From: Lyticum sinuosum
GTDB lineage: Bacteria; Pseudomonadota; Alphaproteobacteria; Rickettsiales; Midichloriaceae
Direction of reading: 5' to 3'
DNA: 64,000 nucleotides
Assembly: GCF_034471385.1 (NCBI RefSeq)
Contig: NZ_JARGYU010000001.1
Coordinates: forward strand, 124,001-188,000
In this document: positions 43,899 to 53,282 of the stretch, piece by piece
Position numbering within the stretch: the stretch's first letter is position 1
Layout of the letters: every line of letters starts with the position of its first letter
Program-made: the position numbers and the translations under genes
Notes under the pieces: model-generated
Seen by the model: only the letters and a program-made list of their open reading frames with translations
The model's database searches: none
Told to the model about the DNA's origin: nothing

Positions 43899-43912
43899 AT
43901 AATTATTTCACG

Positions 43913-46684
43913 TCAATAAATACCATATCCAAAAGATATTCTTGGATTATCTTTTTGATCGTAATTTTTAGATCTAATTACTTTTCCAAAATCTATTCCT
44001 ATTTTTCCTAATGGAGATTCCCAAATAAACCCAAAACCAATAGAAGTTCTTAAATATTTATCGTCAAATACCATAGATTTACTGAGTCCAACACTATTTT
44101 TTGGAATATCGATTCCATGACTATCTCCAGCCTCAATAAATAAAGCTCCTTTAATATCTATTTCTTTAGGTAATCCTATAGGAAATGTGATATCAGCACG
44201 TCCAGAATAATATTTCTTTGCACCTAATGCATCACCAGTATTTTTATCACGTGGTCCAATTCCTGTGACAGAAAATCCACATATATCATACATTCCCATC
44301 ATATAAGAATCATCTATGCGAATGGAATTATTATCATAACCATGTATTACACCTGCCTTAGCTGATAAACTAAAGACAAATTTTTGATTGCTATCAATTG
44401 ATAAATGATATGAACCACTTATAGTATTACGGATATATTTATTATTACCACCTATTCCAGAAATACTTTGACTTATAGAAATCTTATAGCCTTTTTTAGG
44501 ATTAGCATTATTATCGATGGTATTATAAATAAGAGTGTTATGTATAACAGATGATAAAGTTTTATCTGGTTGTGATGTGATAAATGGTGAAAGTTGTGAA
44601 TCAGATTTTTGTATATGATCTAAACTAATTGAATAACCTACTCTATGTAATAATTTATCATTCAAATGATATCCTATATTAATACCAGAAGAATTTTTAT
44701 CAATAATATAATTTTTACGTGATATATTATTATCGTCAAAATTTAGATTATAAATATAATTATCATCATTATCTGTACCACCAACAAAATTTTTATAGCT
44801 TGATGTAGATATATCAAATCCAAGTATCATATTTTTATTCATGAAATATGGATCTGTTATATTAAAGCCTATAATTCTACTTCTTGGGCCACACTGTAGT
44901 TCAACACCAATTTCTTTACCAGTACCTATTATGTTTCTCTCTCTGGTTGATATTCCAAAAGTTAAACCATCTTTAACACTATATCCCATATTTATACCTG
45001 CAGTTCCTGTACCTTTTTCTTGAACTGTAATATCAATATCAACTTTATCTTTAAGATAATCGTCGTTTTTATTTTTTATATTTTCTACATTTTTATCAGA
45101 AAAAGAATTAATTTCTATATTTTTATCAAGATTATAAGATAATATATCATCATTTTTATAATTAATATCATTTAAATTAATTAAATATGAATTTTTTGAT
45201 GAAGCTTGACTAACTTTTAATTTTACTTCACTAAAATAATCTAGATTATCAATTCTCATTTTTGAGTAATCAAGAATTTCTCTACTAAACGGATCACCTT
45301 CAGATAATCTTATCTCTCTTCTTATAACTTCATCTTTAGTTCTTACATTTCCATCAATATTTATACGATTGATATAATATGGAGTTTGATTTAATACAAT
45401 AAATTCTGTATTTAACACATTATCATTTTTATCCTTTTTATTTATTCTATCAATATTTACAAAAGCATATCCTTGATTTTCAACTTCTTTTTTTATTTTT
45501 TCTTTTAAATTTTCTATATCATCTTCGTTAAAATTAGAATTTTTTGATTTATTTAATTTAAATTTATAATCTGAAATTATATTTTCTAAAGGTAATAAAT
45601 CAATATTTTTTATTTCACTATTTACAGAAATACTACCACAATCATAGTGTTTACCTTCATCTAAAATAAACGTTATAACTGAACCATTTTGATCCGGAGA
45701 TATTTCAGTAACAATATTTGTTATTTTAAAATCAATATATCCATTTTTCATATAAAAATTTCTTAACATAATTTTATCCCCTTCTAAACGTGCCTGGTCA
45801 AAAAAGTCAACAGGTGATAAAATATACCATGCATATTGTCTAGATATTATTATATCTTTTAATTTTGAAGAAGAAAATGCATTGTTACCAACAAACTGTA
45901 TGCTATTTATTTTCATTTTAGGTGATTCATTAACAACAAATATTAAGTTTACTCTATTTTTATCTAACTTAATTATTTTTGGAGTAACATTTGTCATAAG
46001 ATATCCACGTGATTTATATAAATTACTTATTGTTACAGCATCTTGAAGTACGATATCTTTCTTATATGTATCTAAAGGCTTACTCTTTATTGTTTCATAT
46101 ATAACTCTACTTATAATCTCATTATTACCTTCAATACTGACTTGAGCAAGAACAGGATTTTCAATAAGTTCTATTTTCACAATACCATCTAAGAATAAAA
46201 TATTTATTCTATTATAATGACCTGTAGAATAGAGTTTCTGTATAGCATTATTTGTAACATCATCAGTATAATAATTACCTATAGATATCTTGCTTATTGA
46301 AATAACGCTTTCTTTTGGCCAAATTGAATCACCTATGACTTCTATATTTTTTATAATCTTATTAGAAGTTTGCTTATCATCATTTTTATTAATAATATTA
46401 TTAGATTGTATTTTTTTTACATTAATTTTTTTTATCTCATTTGGAGACTTTTTCTGTTTGTTTAGTAGATTATTTTTTTTATTTGAAGGAATATTATTAG
46501 ATTGTATTTTTTTTACATTAATTTTTTTTATCTCATTTGGAGACTTTTTCTGTTTGTTTAGTAGACTATTTTTTTTATTTGAAGGAATATTATTTTGCAT
46601 TGCAAGAAGTGAATCAGAATCACTTATAAAATTAAATGATAATAAACCACAAAATAATGTTAAAAAACATATAAAGCGTAACAT
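43913..46684 (-). CDS. bamA: outer-membrane protein assembly factor BamA
   Basis: A 923-residue protein. It has a signal peptide (about 1-29), a Lys/Asn-rich repeat region (about 30-100) containing a 32-residue unit twice, POTRA domains (about 107-520; for example VQDAVTISNLYKSRGYL-type helix, GNNAFSSSKLKDIIISRQ) and a 16-stranded barrel. The barrel contains the conserved GLTFGISTRERNIIGTGKE and the end KEIDIKGALFIEAGD...SPLGKIGIDFG. It folds outer-membrane beta-barrels such as LptD. An extra ~55-residue Asn/Asp-rich insert lies between the last POTRA and the barrel (about 505-555). The gene follows rseP, as usual in proteobacteria. Confidence 0.94.
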   Translation of the reverse strand: MLRFICFLTLFCGLLSFNFISDSDSLLAMQNNIPSNKKNSLLNKQKKSPNEIKKINVKKIQSNNIPSNKKNNLLNKQKKSPNEIKKINVKKIQSNNIINKNDDKQTSNKIIKNIEVIGDSIWPKESVISISKISIGNYYTDDVTNNAIQKLYSTGHYNRINILFLDGIVKIELIENPVLAQVSIEGNNEIISRVIYETIKSKPLDTYKKDIVLQDAVTISNLYKSRGYLMTNVTPKIIKLDKNRVNLIFVVNESPKMKINSIQFVGNNAFSSSKLKDIIISRQYAWYILSPVDFFDQARLEGDKIMLRNFYMKNGYIDFKITNIVTEISPDQNGSVITFILDEGKHYDCGSISVNSEIKNIDLLPLENIISDYKFKLNKSKNSNFNEDDIENLKEKIKKEVENQGYAFVNIDRINKKDKNDNVLNTEFIVLNQTPYYINRINIDGNVRTKDEVIRREIRLSEGDPFSREILDYSKMRIDNLDYFSEVKLKVSQASSKNSYLINLNDINYKNDDILSYNLDKNIEINSFSDKNVENIKNKNDDYLKDKVDIDITVQEKGTGTAGINMGYSVKDGLTFGISTRERNIIGTGKEIGVELQCGPRSRIIGFNITDPYFMNKNMILGFDISTSSYKNFVGGTDNDDNYIYNLNFDDNNISRKNYIIDKNSSGINIGYHLNDKLLHRVGYSISLDHIQKSDSQLSPFITSQPDKTLSSVIHNTLIYNTIDNNANPKKGYKISISQSISGIGGNNKYIRNTISGSYHLSIDSNQKFVFSLSAKAGVIHGYDNNSIRIDDSYMMGMYDICGFSVTGIGPRDKNTGDALGAKKYYSGRADITFPIGLPKEIDIKGALFIEAGDSHGIDIPKNSVGLSKSMVFDDKYLRTSIGFGFIWESPLGKIGIDFGKVIRSKNYDQKDNPRISFGYGIY
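46394..46596 (-). repeat. 96-nt in-frame repeat near the bamA 5' end
   Basis: 46405-46500 and 46501-46596 are nearly identical (period 96). They encode a 32-residue, Lys/Asn-rich unit (SNKKNSLLNKQKKSPNEIKK followed by INVKKIQS) just after the signal peptide. Confidence 0.93.
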
Positions 46685-46811
46685 GTATACCTAAAAACAA
46701 TAAGAAAGATAAATTTGTGATCTTATACTCTATTGATAAAATTTTAAAATTTATACATATATAATATGTATTAAACTATAAGGTATTAAAAGATGTATAC
46801 ACATCTAAAAT

Positions 46812-47825
46812 TCATCTAAATAGAGAAATAATGTCTTTTGATATAGCAAAAACCATTAGCAAAATCAATATGGCATACCCAACTTGCATAATTCTATGAT
46901 ATAATTGTTTATTGAGTCCTTTACCGATTATCATTTCTATAATATAAATTAATAAATGTCCCCCATCTAGGCCAGGAATCGGCAATAAATTTATAAATCC
47001 TAAATTTATTGATAATATAGATATAAATACTAAAGTATGCTTTAACCCTTTAGATATTGACTGCATAGAAATTTGAAAGATTTTTATTGGCCCACCTATT
47101 TCAATAGAATTTTTTCCTAATATAATATCAAATATCCCATTAATCATTTGATAATTCATGGATATTACTCCATTAAATGCTTCAGTAATTGCATCTATAA
47201 AAGATATATTTTCATTTATAACTTTTTCAAATCTGATACCAATATTACCTAATGCACGATTGAAGACTAGATTTTTCTTCTCGCCATTCTTATGCTCAAT
47301 AGTTATAGATATATTATTATTTTTTTGTTCTATTATTTCTTGTACTAAAAAATCATTACGACCATTAAATTCTACAACTTTATCACCAGGAACAATCCCA
47401 AACTTTTCTGCTATAGTATTAGATTCAACTTGTGTTATCTCAGGACAAATTATCATTTTACCATAGGAAATCAGAACTATAAAAATAACAATAAAACTTA
47501 ATAAATAATTAGCTAATGGTCCAGCGAATGCTATTAAAGCTTTAGATAATGGAGGACTTGAATCGAAAACGATGGTATCATCATTATTTTTTTGATCATT
47601 TTCATCATCAGAGTTATCCTTGTCAAAAGAAACATATCCGCCTAAAGGAAAAATACATATCTTCCATTCAGTTTGATATTTATCATGAAAACTATATAAT
47701 TTTTTACCAAATCCTATTGAAAATGTTCTTACTTTAACTTTTCTCAATCTAGCTGCAATAAAATGTCCAAGTTCATGAATAAATATTATGATAAGAAGTA
47801 TACTAATAGTATATACTATAATCAT
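46812..47825 (-). CDS. rseP: site-2 intramembrane metalloprotease RseP
   Basis: A 337-residue S2P protease. The zinc motif HELGHF (H-E-x-x-H) lies in the first helix (about residue 17), followed by GFGKKLYSF. A single PDZ-like domain sits near 120-200 (IVPGDKVVEFNGRND). The second ligand motif NLLPIPGLDGGHLL (LDG) is near residue 285. It cleaves anti-sigma factors and signal peptides within the membrane. It has a single PDZ, shorter than the two-PDZ E. coli form. It is 127 bp upstream of bamA on the same strand, a conserved arrangement. Confidence 0.93.
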   Translation of the reverse strand: MIIVYTISILLIIIFIHELGHFIAARLRKVKVRTFSIGFGKKLYSFHDKYQTEWKICIFPLGGYVSFDKDNSDDENDQKNNDDTIVFDSSPPLSKALIAFAGPLANYLLSFIVIFIVLISYGKMIICPEITQVESNTIAEKFGIVPGDKVVEFNGRNDFLVQEIIEQKNNNISITIEHKNGEKKNLVFNRALGNIGIRFEKVINENISFIDAITEAFNGVISMNYQMINGIFDIILGKNSIEIGGPIKIFQISMQSISKGLKHTLVFISILSINLGFINLLPIPGLDGGHLLIYIIEMIIGKGLNKQLYHRIMQVGYAILILLMVFAISKDIISLFR

Positions 47826-48012
47826 TGTTTTTTTATAATTTTTGTATAGTTTATTTTTATTGGATTATTTATCATTATTTTTATATGTATGCTATATAAA
47901 TTTATACTATACAATATTTCAAATAAAACAATTTATATATTTTTATAATAAAAAGTATAAAGTTAAATAATTCTATTAAAAAAATTAAAATAAAAAATTT
48001 TGAAGTAAACAT

Positions 48013-48867
48013 TTATAGAACACAATAATTATTCATATAGTTTAATGCATTATTAATACCATTAAGAGAATAATAATCTATTGCTATATTTCCTGATATA
48101 TCAGATGTATATAATATAATCATTTCGTCCATATCAGTTCTCATTTTATTAATAATGTTTATATTATTATATCTACTAATTTCTTTATAAAAGAAATTAT
48201 TATTTAGTCCTATACTATAATATATACCGCTTATATAAATAGTTGGATTACTTTCTATTACAAAGCCTGATGATCCACCTAAAATAAATTTTTCGTAACC
48301 AAAATGATGAATCATAATATATGGTTGATTTCTTATACCAGAATAAAGAGCAGAACGAAGAGGTTTAGAAATAATATGACAAGTAAATTTAGTTGTTCCA
48401 ACTCGTCTAACGATTACATCCCATTTCCCGTATGTTATTACTTTTTTTGTTTCCCATTTATGCCATGATAAATTATTTTTTTTATCAATCTCATCTATAT
48501 TAAAAATAGTATCAGATTTTTTATTTATATTTTTTTTTTCATTTTGTTTATCTTTTTGTATTACTTTAATATTATTTTTATTCTCTGATTCTTGTTTTTT
48601 TGTCTCGATAAAGTTTTTTTTAAAAAAATCATCCTCTAATATCTCTTTATTATTTTTGATATTCATCCAATCAGTGTTGTCATCTATTTTTTCTTGATCA
48701 AGAGATCCTTTTATATTTAAATTATTATCTGCAAATGATTTATTAAATAATATATATTTTTTTAGATAATTATTTTGTATAAAAAATAAATAAAATAAAA
48801 AAATAATAATAATTATTTTTTTTATTGATATTTGTTTCTTTATCAAGTTTATTTTTGATTTTTTCAT
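48013..48867 (-). CDS. IalB-like (invasion-associated locus B) domain protein
   Basis: A 284-residue exported protein. A basic N-terminus and hydrophobic segment (about 18-40) are followed by a Lys/Asn/Asp-rich linker and a C-terminal domain (about 140-284). That domain opens with YGKWDVIVRRVGTTKFTCHI, continues PLRSALYSGIRNQPYIMIHH, and ends with DEMIILYTSDI and YYSLNGINNALNYMNN. This is the layout of IalB-domain proteins of Rickettsiales and Rhizobiales (KW-x-V...C-x-I..., R-x-x-P-Y-x-M-V, ...Y-S-L-x-G). The family name comes from Bartonella invasion of erythrocytes, but the biochemical role is unknown. Stand-alone gene. Confidence 0.65.
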   Translation of the reverse strand: MKKSKINLIKKQISIKKIIIIIFLFYLFFIQNNYLKKYILFNKSFADNNLNIKGSLDQEKIDDNTDWMNIKNNKEILEDDFFKKNFIETKKQESENKNNIKVIQKDKQNEKKNINKKSDTIFNIDEIDKKNNLSWHKWETKKVITYGKWDVIVRRVGTTKFTCHIISKPLRSALYSGIRNQPYIMIHHFGYEKFILGGSSGFVIESNPTIYISGIYYSIGLNNNFFYKEISRYNNINIINKMRTDMDEMIILYTSDISGNIAIDYYSLNGINNALNYMNNYCVL

Positions 48868-49171
48868 AAAATTTTTATATATTATAATGCAAAATTGATA
48901 AAATCATATAAAAAAATATAAAAGTTAATATATTTGAAATTAGTATTTGTTACTTATTTATAAAGATATAATATTCACTAATATTCTTGTTATAAGTTTC
49001 TACTTATGATAGTTAATTTGAATTATGTTGTTAAATGTTTTTTCTATAGACAAATTCTATATGTAAAAAATATGACTATTTTTTACGATTTTAATATATA
49101 AAAAAAAATAATACAAATTGTTATACCAACAAATAAAATTTATTTTAAACAATAGATTAATAATTTACAGT

Positions 49172-50350
49172 ATGTTCAAAGTTAAGAATAATTTATCATT
49201 AGTATTAGTAATTATTTTATCACTAAAAATTTTTTTTTCATTTAAAAATGAAATTTTTGCTGAAAATAAAGCAAAATTTGCAATTTTAGCGGATTATAAT
49301 ACAGGTGCTATTATTTATGAAAAAAATGCAGATGAAAAAATGTTTCCATCTTCTATGACAAAAATTATGACAACATATTTATTATTCTCAGCACTTGATA
49401 GTAAACAAATAACATTAGATCAAAAATTACAAGTAAGCACAAAAGCTTCCTCTATAAATGGATCCAAAATGTTTATTAAAGAAGGATCATATGTTAGAGT
49501 TGATGATATTATCAGAGGAATTATTGTACAGTCTGGAAATGATGCATGTATTGCTTTATCTGAAAATTTATCAGGGACAGAGTCTGCATTTGTAGAAAAA
49601 ATGAATCTTACTGCAGAACAATTAGGAATGAAAAATACAAAATTTGTCAATTCATCTGGTTGGCCAAATCCAGAGCAAGTAACAACTGCGCGTGATCTTG
49701 CTATTCTTTCAAAAGCATTAATTCATGATTTTCCACAATACTATCATTATCATAGTGAAAAAGAATTTAAATATAATAATATTCTTCAACAAAATCGTAA
49801 TTCTCTTTTATCAATAAAAAGTGTAGATGGAATTAAAACTGGAAGAACTGAATTAGGTGGTTATGGTGTGGCATTTAGTGCGAAAAAAGATGGTTATCGT
49901 ATTATAGGAGTTATAAATGGATTAAATAGTGCAAAAGAAAGACATGAGTCAGCTGCTGAATTAATATCTTTTAGTTTTAATCAATTTACACATAAATTTA
50001 TTTATAAAAGTGGTGATATAATTGGAGAAACAAATGTTATTTATGGAAATAAAAGAAAGATAAATGCTATTATTACATCTGATATTACAGTCTTCATACC
50101 TAAAATATTTAGCAAAAATGAAAATAATTCTTTAAATCAAAATAATCCATTAATAGAACTTTATTTAAAACAAAATATCAAAGCTCCAATTAAAATTGGT
50201 GATAATTTAGGATATATTCTTTTTAAACAAAGAATGCTTGCTGGTAATGAAATTAAAATACCAGTTGTAGCAAATGAAAATATAAATAAAGGTTCTTTTA
50301 TAGAACATTTAGCGCAAAATATATCATTTTTAGTTGCTAAATTTATTTAA
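49172..50350 (+). CDS. dacA: D-alanyl-D-alanine carboxypeptidase (penicillin-binding protein 5/6 type)
   Basis: A 392-residue serine peptidase S11. It has a signal peptide (LSLVLVIILSLKIFFSF) and the catalytic SSMTK (S-x-x-K) shortly after. SGNDACIAL (S-x-N) and VDGIKTGRTELGGYG (K-T-G) follow, and then a C-terminal beta domain with an amphipathic anchor (SFIEHLAQNISFLVAKF). It trims the terminal D-Ala of pentapeptides. I choose ATG 49172, which places the signal peptide at the N-terminus. An in-frame TTG at 49118 would add 18 residues of poor quality. Alphaproteobacterial dacC/dacF naming varies. Confidence 0.9.
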   Translation: MFKVKNNLSLVLVIILSLKIFFSFKNEIFAENKAKFAILADYNTGAIIYEKNADEKMFPSSMTKIMTTYLLFSALDSKQITLDQKLQVSTKASSINGSKMFIKEGSYVRVDDIIRGIIVQSGNDACIALSENLSGTESAFVEKMNLTAEQLGMKNTKFVNSSGWPNPEQVTTARDLAILSKALIHDFPQYYHYHSEKEFKYNNILQQNRNSLLSIKSVDGIKTGRTELGGYGVAFSAKKDGYRIIGVINGLNSAKERHESAAELISFSFNQFTHKFIYKSGDIIGETNVIYGNKRKINAIITSDITVFIPKIFSKNENNSLNQNNPLIELYLKQNIKAPIKIGDNLGYILFKQRMLAGNEIKIPVVANENINKGSFIEHLAQNISFLVAKFI

Positions 50351-50385
50351 AACAATTTTTTCCCTATAAAAGACAGAGATATTAA

Positions 50386-51324
50386 TCAACCATTAGTATA
50401 AATATTTAACATTTTATTGTACATTGCCATTTGTTGTTGTGTAATAGCTTTTGCAACTTCTAGTTCTTTAGAGATTAGATTGATATCAACTGCTCCTTCT
50501 TGTCTTTTTATATCACTTGTACCATTATATAGTGTGCTTGAGTATAATTCTATAACTCTTTTTAATTCATTTTTTCTATCAATAATATAGTTTTTGATTA
50601 GGTTGATTGCTTCTCCTGGAGGAGAACATAATGTTTGTATTCTTTGTGGAATATCATTTACTAATTGTAAAATTTTTTGATTATTAATATGATTTATAGA
50701 ATAATTGTTTTTATCAAAACTATCAATTATCAAAGTTAAAGATGCAACTAAACGTTGAATAGACGGATCATTTGCATTTATACCATATGTAAAATTATTT
50801 TCACCAAGGTATAATTTTTTCTTTGAATTATTACCTTTATAATAATATGCATTTGTATAATCACCATTTACATTAGGTCTATCTATTTTTCCTGGAATTG
50901 GAGGATGATCTCTTGATGTGCCAAATGCGTAACCATGACCATATTTTGAATTTAAAACTATAACTAATTCTTCAAGTAGTGATTGACATTTAATATAAAC
51001 AAAAGATGTATCTCCTCTAGCATCTAAATAAAAAGAAGATAAATTTTTTACTTTATTACTAATTTCATATAAATGTTCTATGTATCCACAATATTTTTGC
51101 AATTTAAAGATAATTTGTTCTTTTTCATCAATATCATTTTTAATGAAATCAGCTTTTGACCTCATCTCAATATTTTTTGGTATACACATTGGATCAACAT
51201 CAATGAAATCTTTGATTTCAACTCCATCTTGCCCGCTTGCTTTTTGTATTGCTTTATTCATGTTTTTATTAATACCTTCAATGGTACGAGTTATATTATT
51301 ATATTGAACTATTGTTGATCCCAT
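50386..51324 (-). CDS. flgL: flagellar hook-filament junction protein, FlgL-like
   Basis: A 312-residue protein with the flagellin/FlgL plan. The N-terminal helix has an alphaproteobacterial pattern (RSKADFIKNDIDEKEQIIFKL, then YLYEI-type helix EHLYEISNKVKNLSS). The middle has a hallmark YAFGTSRDHPPI, then YYKGNNSKKKLYLGENNFT, YGINANDPSIQRLVASL. The C-terminal helix is ELEVAKAITQQQMAMYNKML. FlgL joins the hook to the filament. Without flagellin or FlgK nearby I cannot exclude a divergent flagellin. It is one of two flagellar genes in the window (fliR at 19391-20164), about 31 kb apart. Confidence 0.65.
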   Translation of the reverse strand: MGSTIVQYNNITRTIEGINKNMNKAIQKASGQDGVEIKDFIDVDPMCIPKNIEMRSKADFIKNDIDEKEQIIFKLQKYCGYIEHLYEISNKVKNLSSFYLDARGDTSFVYIKCQSLLEELVIVLNSKYGHGYAFGTSRDHPPIPGKIDRPNVNGDYTNAYYYKGNNSKKKLYLGENNFTYGINANDPSIQRLVASLTLIIDSFDKNNYSINHINNQKILQLVNDIPQRIQTLCSPPGEAINLIKNYIIDRKNELKRVIELYSSTLYNGTSDIKRQEGAVDINLISKELEVAKAITQQQMAMYNKMLNIYTNG

Positions 51325-51523
51325 TTTTATATTAATTTATAAATGTGGTTGATTTTTACTTTTTATCTGTTAATTTAATTTTAAATTAATTAATTTTTCG
51401 ATAATTTTTTGCATTATAAATAGTAGCTTATAGCTATAATTTAGATTGTCAATTTGCATATATAAGTATAGAAACTCATTTATAATGATGTTTTTATTAA
51501 TAATTTTATTATCAACTTAAGAA

Positions 51524-53239
51524 ATGAAGTACAAAAAAGATATCAATAAATATTATGTAACAACCCCTATTTATTATGTCAATGATAAACCACATATAGG
51601 TCATGCATATACAACTATTATTGCAGATACATTAGCTCGTTCTGCTAAAATTAACAATAACGATGTTTTCTTTCTTACTGGAACTGATGAACATGGGAAA
51701 AAAGTCGAGCAAAAAGCATTATCCTTAGGTATTACACCACAAGAATTAGTTGATGATTTAGCACCATCTTTTAAAACGTTATCAGAATTAATGTCATGTT
51801 ATCCAAGTTACTTTATTAGAACCACAAATAACAAACATAAAAATTTTGTTCAAAAAATATGGAAAGAAATGGAAAAAAGTGGAAAAATATATTTGGGAAA
51901 ATATAGTGGTTGGTATGCAAATTCTGATGAATGTTTTTATGAAGATAGCGAAATAATTGATGGAAGAGCACCTACAGGAGCAAAAGTAGAATGGTTAGAA
52001 GAAGAATGTTATTTTTTCAAATTAAGTGAATTTAAAGATGATCTTTTAGAATTTTATAAAAAAAATCCAGATTTTATTAAACCAAAAGAACGCTATAATG
52101 AAGTAATTAAATTTGTTAATAATTTGCGAGATCTTTGTATTTCTCGTTCATCATGTAGTTGGGGCATAAATGTTCCAGATACTGAAAAAAAACATGTTAT
52201 ATATGTTTGGTTAGATGCGTTATTTAATTATATATCAGCTTTGTATATAGTATTTGATGATAATGAATTTAATGATGATAAACCAATAGATCTTGATATA
52301 TTAAAAGAGTATTTTTGGCCATGTAATTTACATATAATTGGAAAAGATATATTGATGTTTCATGCTGTATACTGGCCTGCATTTTTGATGTCCTTAAATA
52401 TTACACCACCTCATCAAATTCTTGCACATGGATGGTGGACAAATGAAGGACAAAAAATTTCTAAATCTATAGGAAATGTAATAGATCCATTAGAAATTAT
52501 AAAAACAATACCAGCTGATTGGTTACGTTATTTTATGTTGAGAGAAGTGCCACTTGGTCTTGATGGAAATTACTCAGAATTATCGTTAAAAACACGTATA
52601 AATGCTGATTTAGTAAATAATATTGGAAATTTGATCCAAAGAAGTATATCTCTTATAGTAAAATATTTTGATGGTATAATTGACAATTCATCATATGATT
52701 ATGATACATCTAATAAATTAGAGTTTTCTTTAAAGTTAGAAATTAGTAAATTAAATACAGATGTTCATAGTTTAACTATGTCATACAAGATACATGAAGC
52801 GTTAGAAAAAATCATTATGATTGGTAGAATGGCAAATATTTATATAGATAGAGAATCGCCATGGAATTTAAAAAATGATTTATTGAAAATGCATAAGATT
52901 CTAAAAATACTGGCTGAGGTAATAATAGTAATTGGTATAGCTTTTCAACCATTTATGCCAATATATTCTTTAAAAATCTTAGAAATTTTTGGAATAAAAC
53001 AAAATATATTTATTATAGATAAAAAATTTGCTATTAATAAGCAAATTGAAAATAATAATTTTATATTTGATGAGAAAAAACATGATATTAATTATTATAA
53101 TAAAAAAGAACATTATAATATAATAAATTCGCTAGATTTAAATAATTGTATTTTGTATGAAAATGCAGAATCTTTAATTAAAGATTATAATAAAATAAAA
53201 TTACCAAAGAATTTTATTTTCCCAAGAATTAATGATTAA
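51524..53239 (+). CDS. metG: methionyl-tRNA synthetase
   Basis: A 571-residue class I synthetase. It has TTPIYYVNDKPHIGHAYTT (HIGH motif, about residues 20-23), TDEHGKKVEQ, WYANSDECFYEDSE, WLDALFNYISALY, IIGKDILMFHAVYWPAF and the KISKSIGNVIDP (KMSKS) signature near 310. The C-terminal anticodon-binding helical domain ends normally. The zinc-finger cysteines of the E. coli form are not apparent, as in many alphaproteobacterial MetG. It is followed 43 bp later by alaS on the same strand. Confidence 0.96.
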   Translation: MKYKKDINKYYVTTPIYYVNDKPHIGHAYTTIIADTLARSAKINNNDVFFLTGTDEHGKKVEQKALSLGITPQELVDDLAPSFKTLSELMSCYPSYFIRTTNNKHKNFVQKIWKEMEKSGKIYLGKYSGWYANSDECFYEDSEIIDGRAPTGAKVEWLEEECYFFKLSEFKDDLLEFYKKNPDFIKPKERYNEVIKFVNNLRDLCISRSSCSWGINVPDTEKKHVIYVWLDALFNYISALYIVFDDNEFNDDKPIDLDILKEYFWPCNLHIIGKDILMFHAVYWPAFLMSLNITPPHQILAHGWWTNEGQKISKSIGNVIDPLEIIKTIPADWLRYFMLREVPLGLDGNYSELSLKTRINADLVNNIGNLIQRSISLIVKYFDGIIDNSSYDYDTSNKLEFSLKLEISKLNTDVHSLTMSYKIHEALEKIIMIGRMANIYIDRESPWNLKNDLLKMHKILKILAEVIIVIGIAFQPFMPIYSLKILEIFGIKQNIFIIDKKFAINKQIENNNFIFDEKKHDINYYNKKEHYNIINSLDLNNCILYENAESLIKDYNKIKLPKNFIFPRIND

Positions 53240-53282
53240 ATTAATTATTATTACACTATCTGACTAATTATAAGTATTTATT

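Noticed and set aside
49118..49171. TTG 49118 as start of the DD-carboxypeptidase
   Set aside because: It would place 18 polar/low-quality residues before the signal peptide; ATG 49172 gives a standard exported protein.
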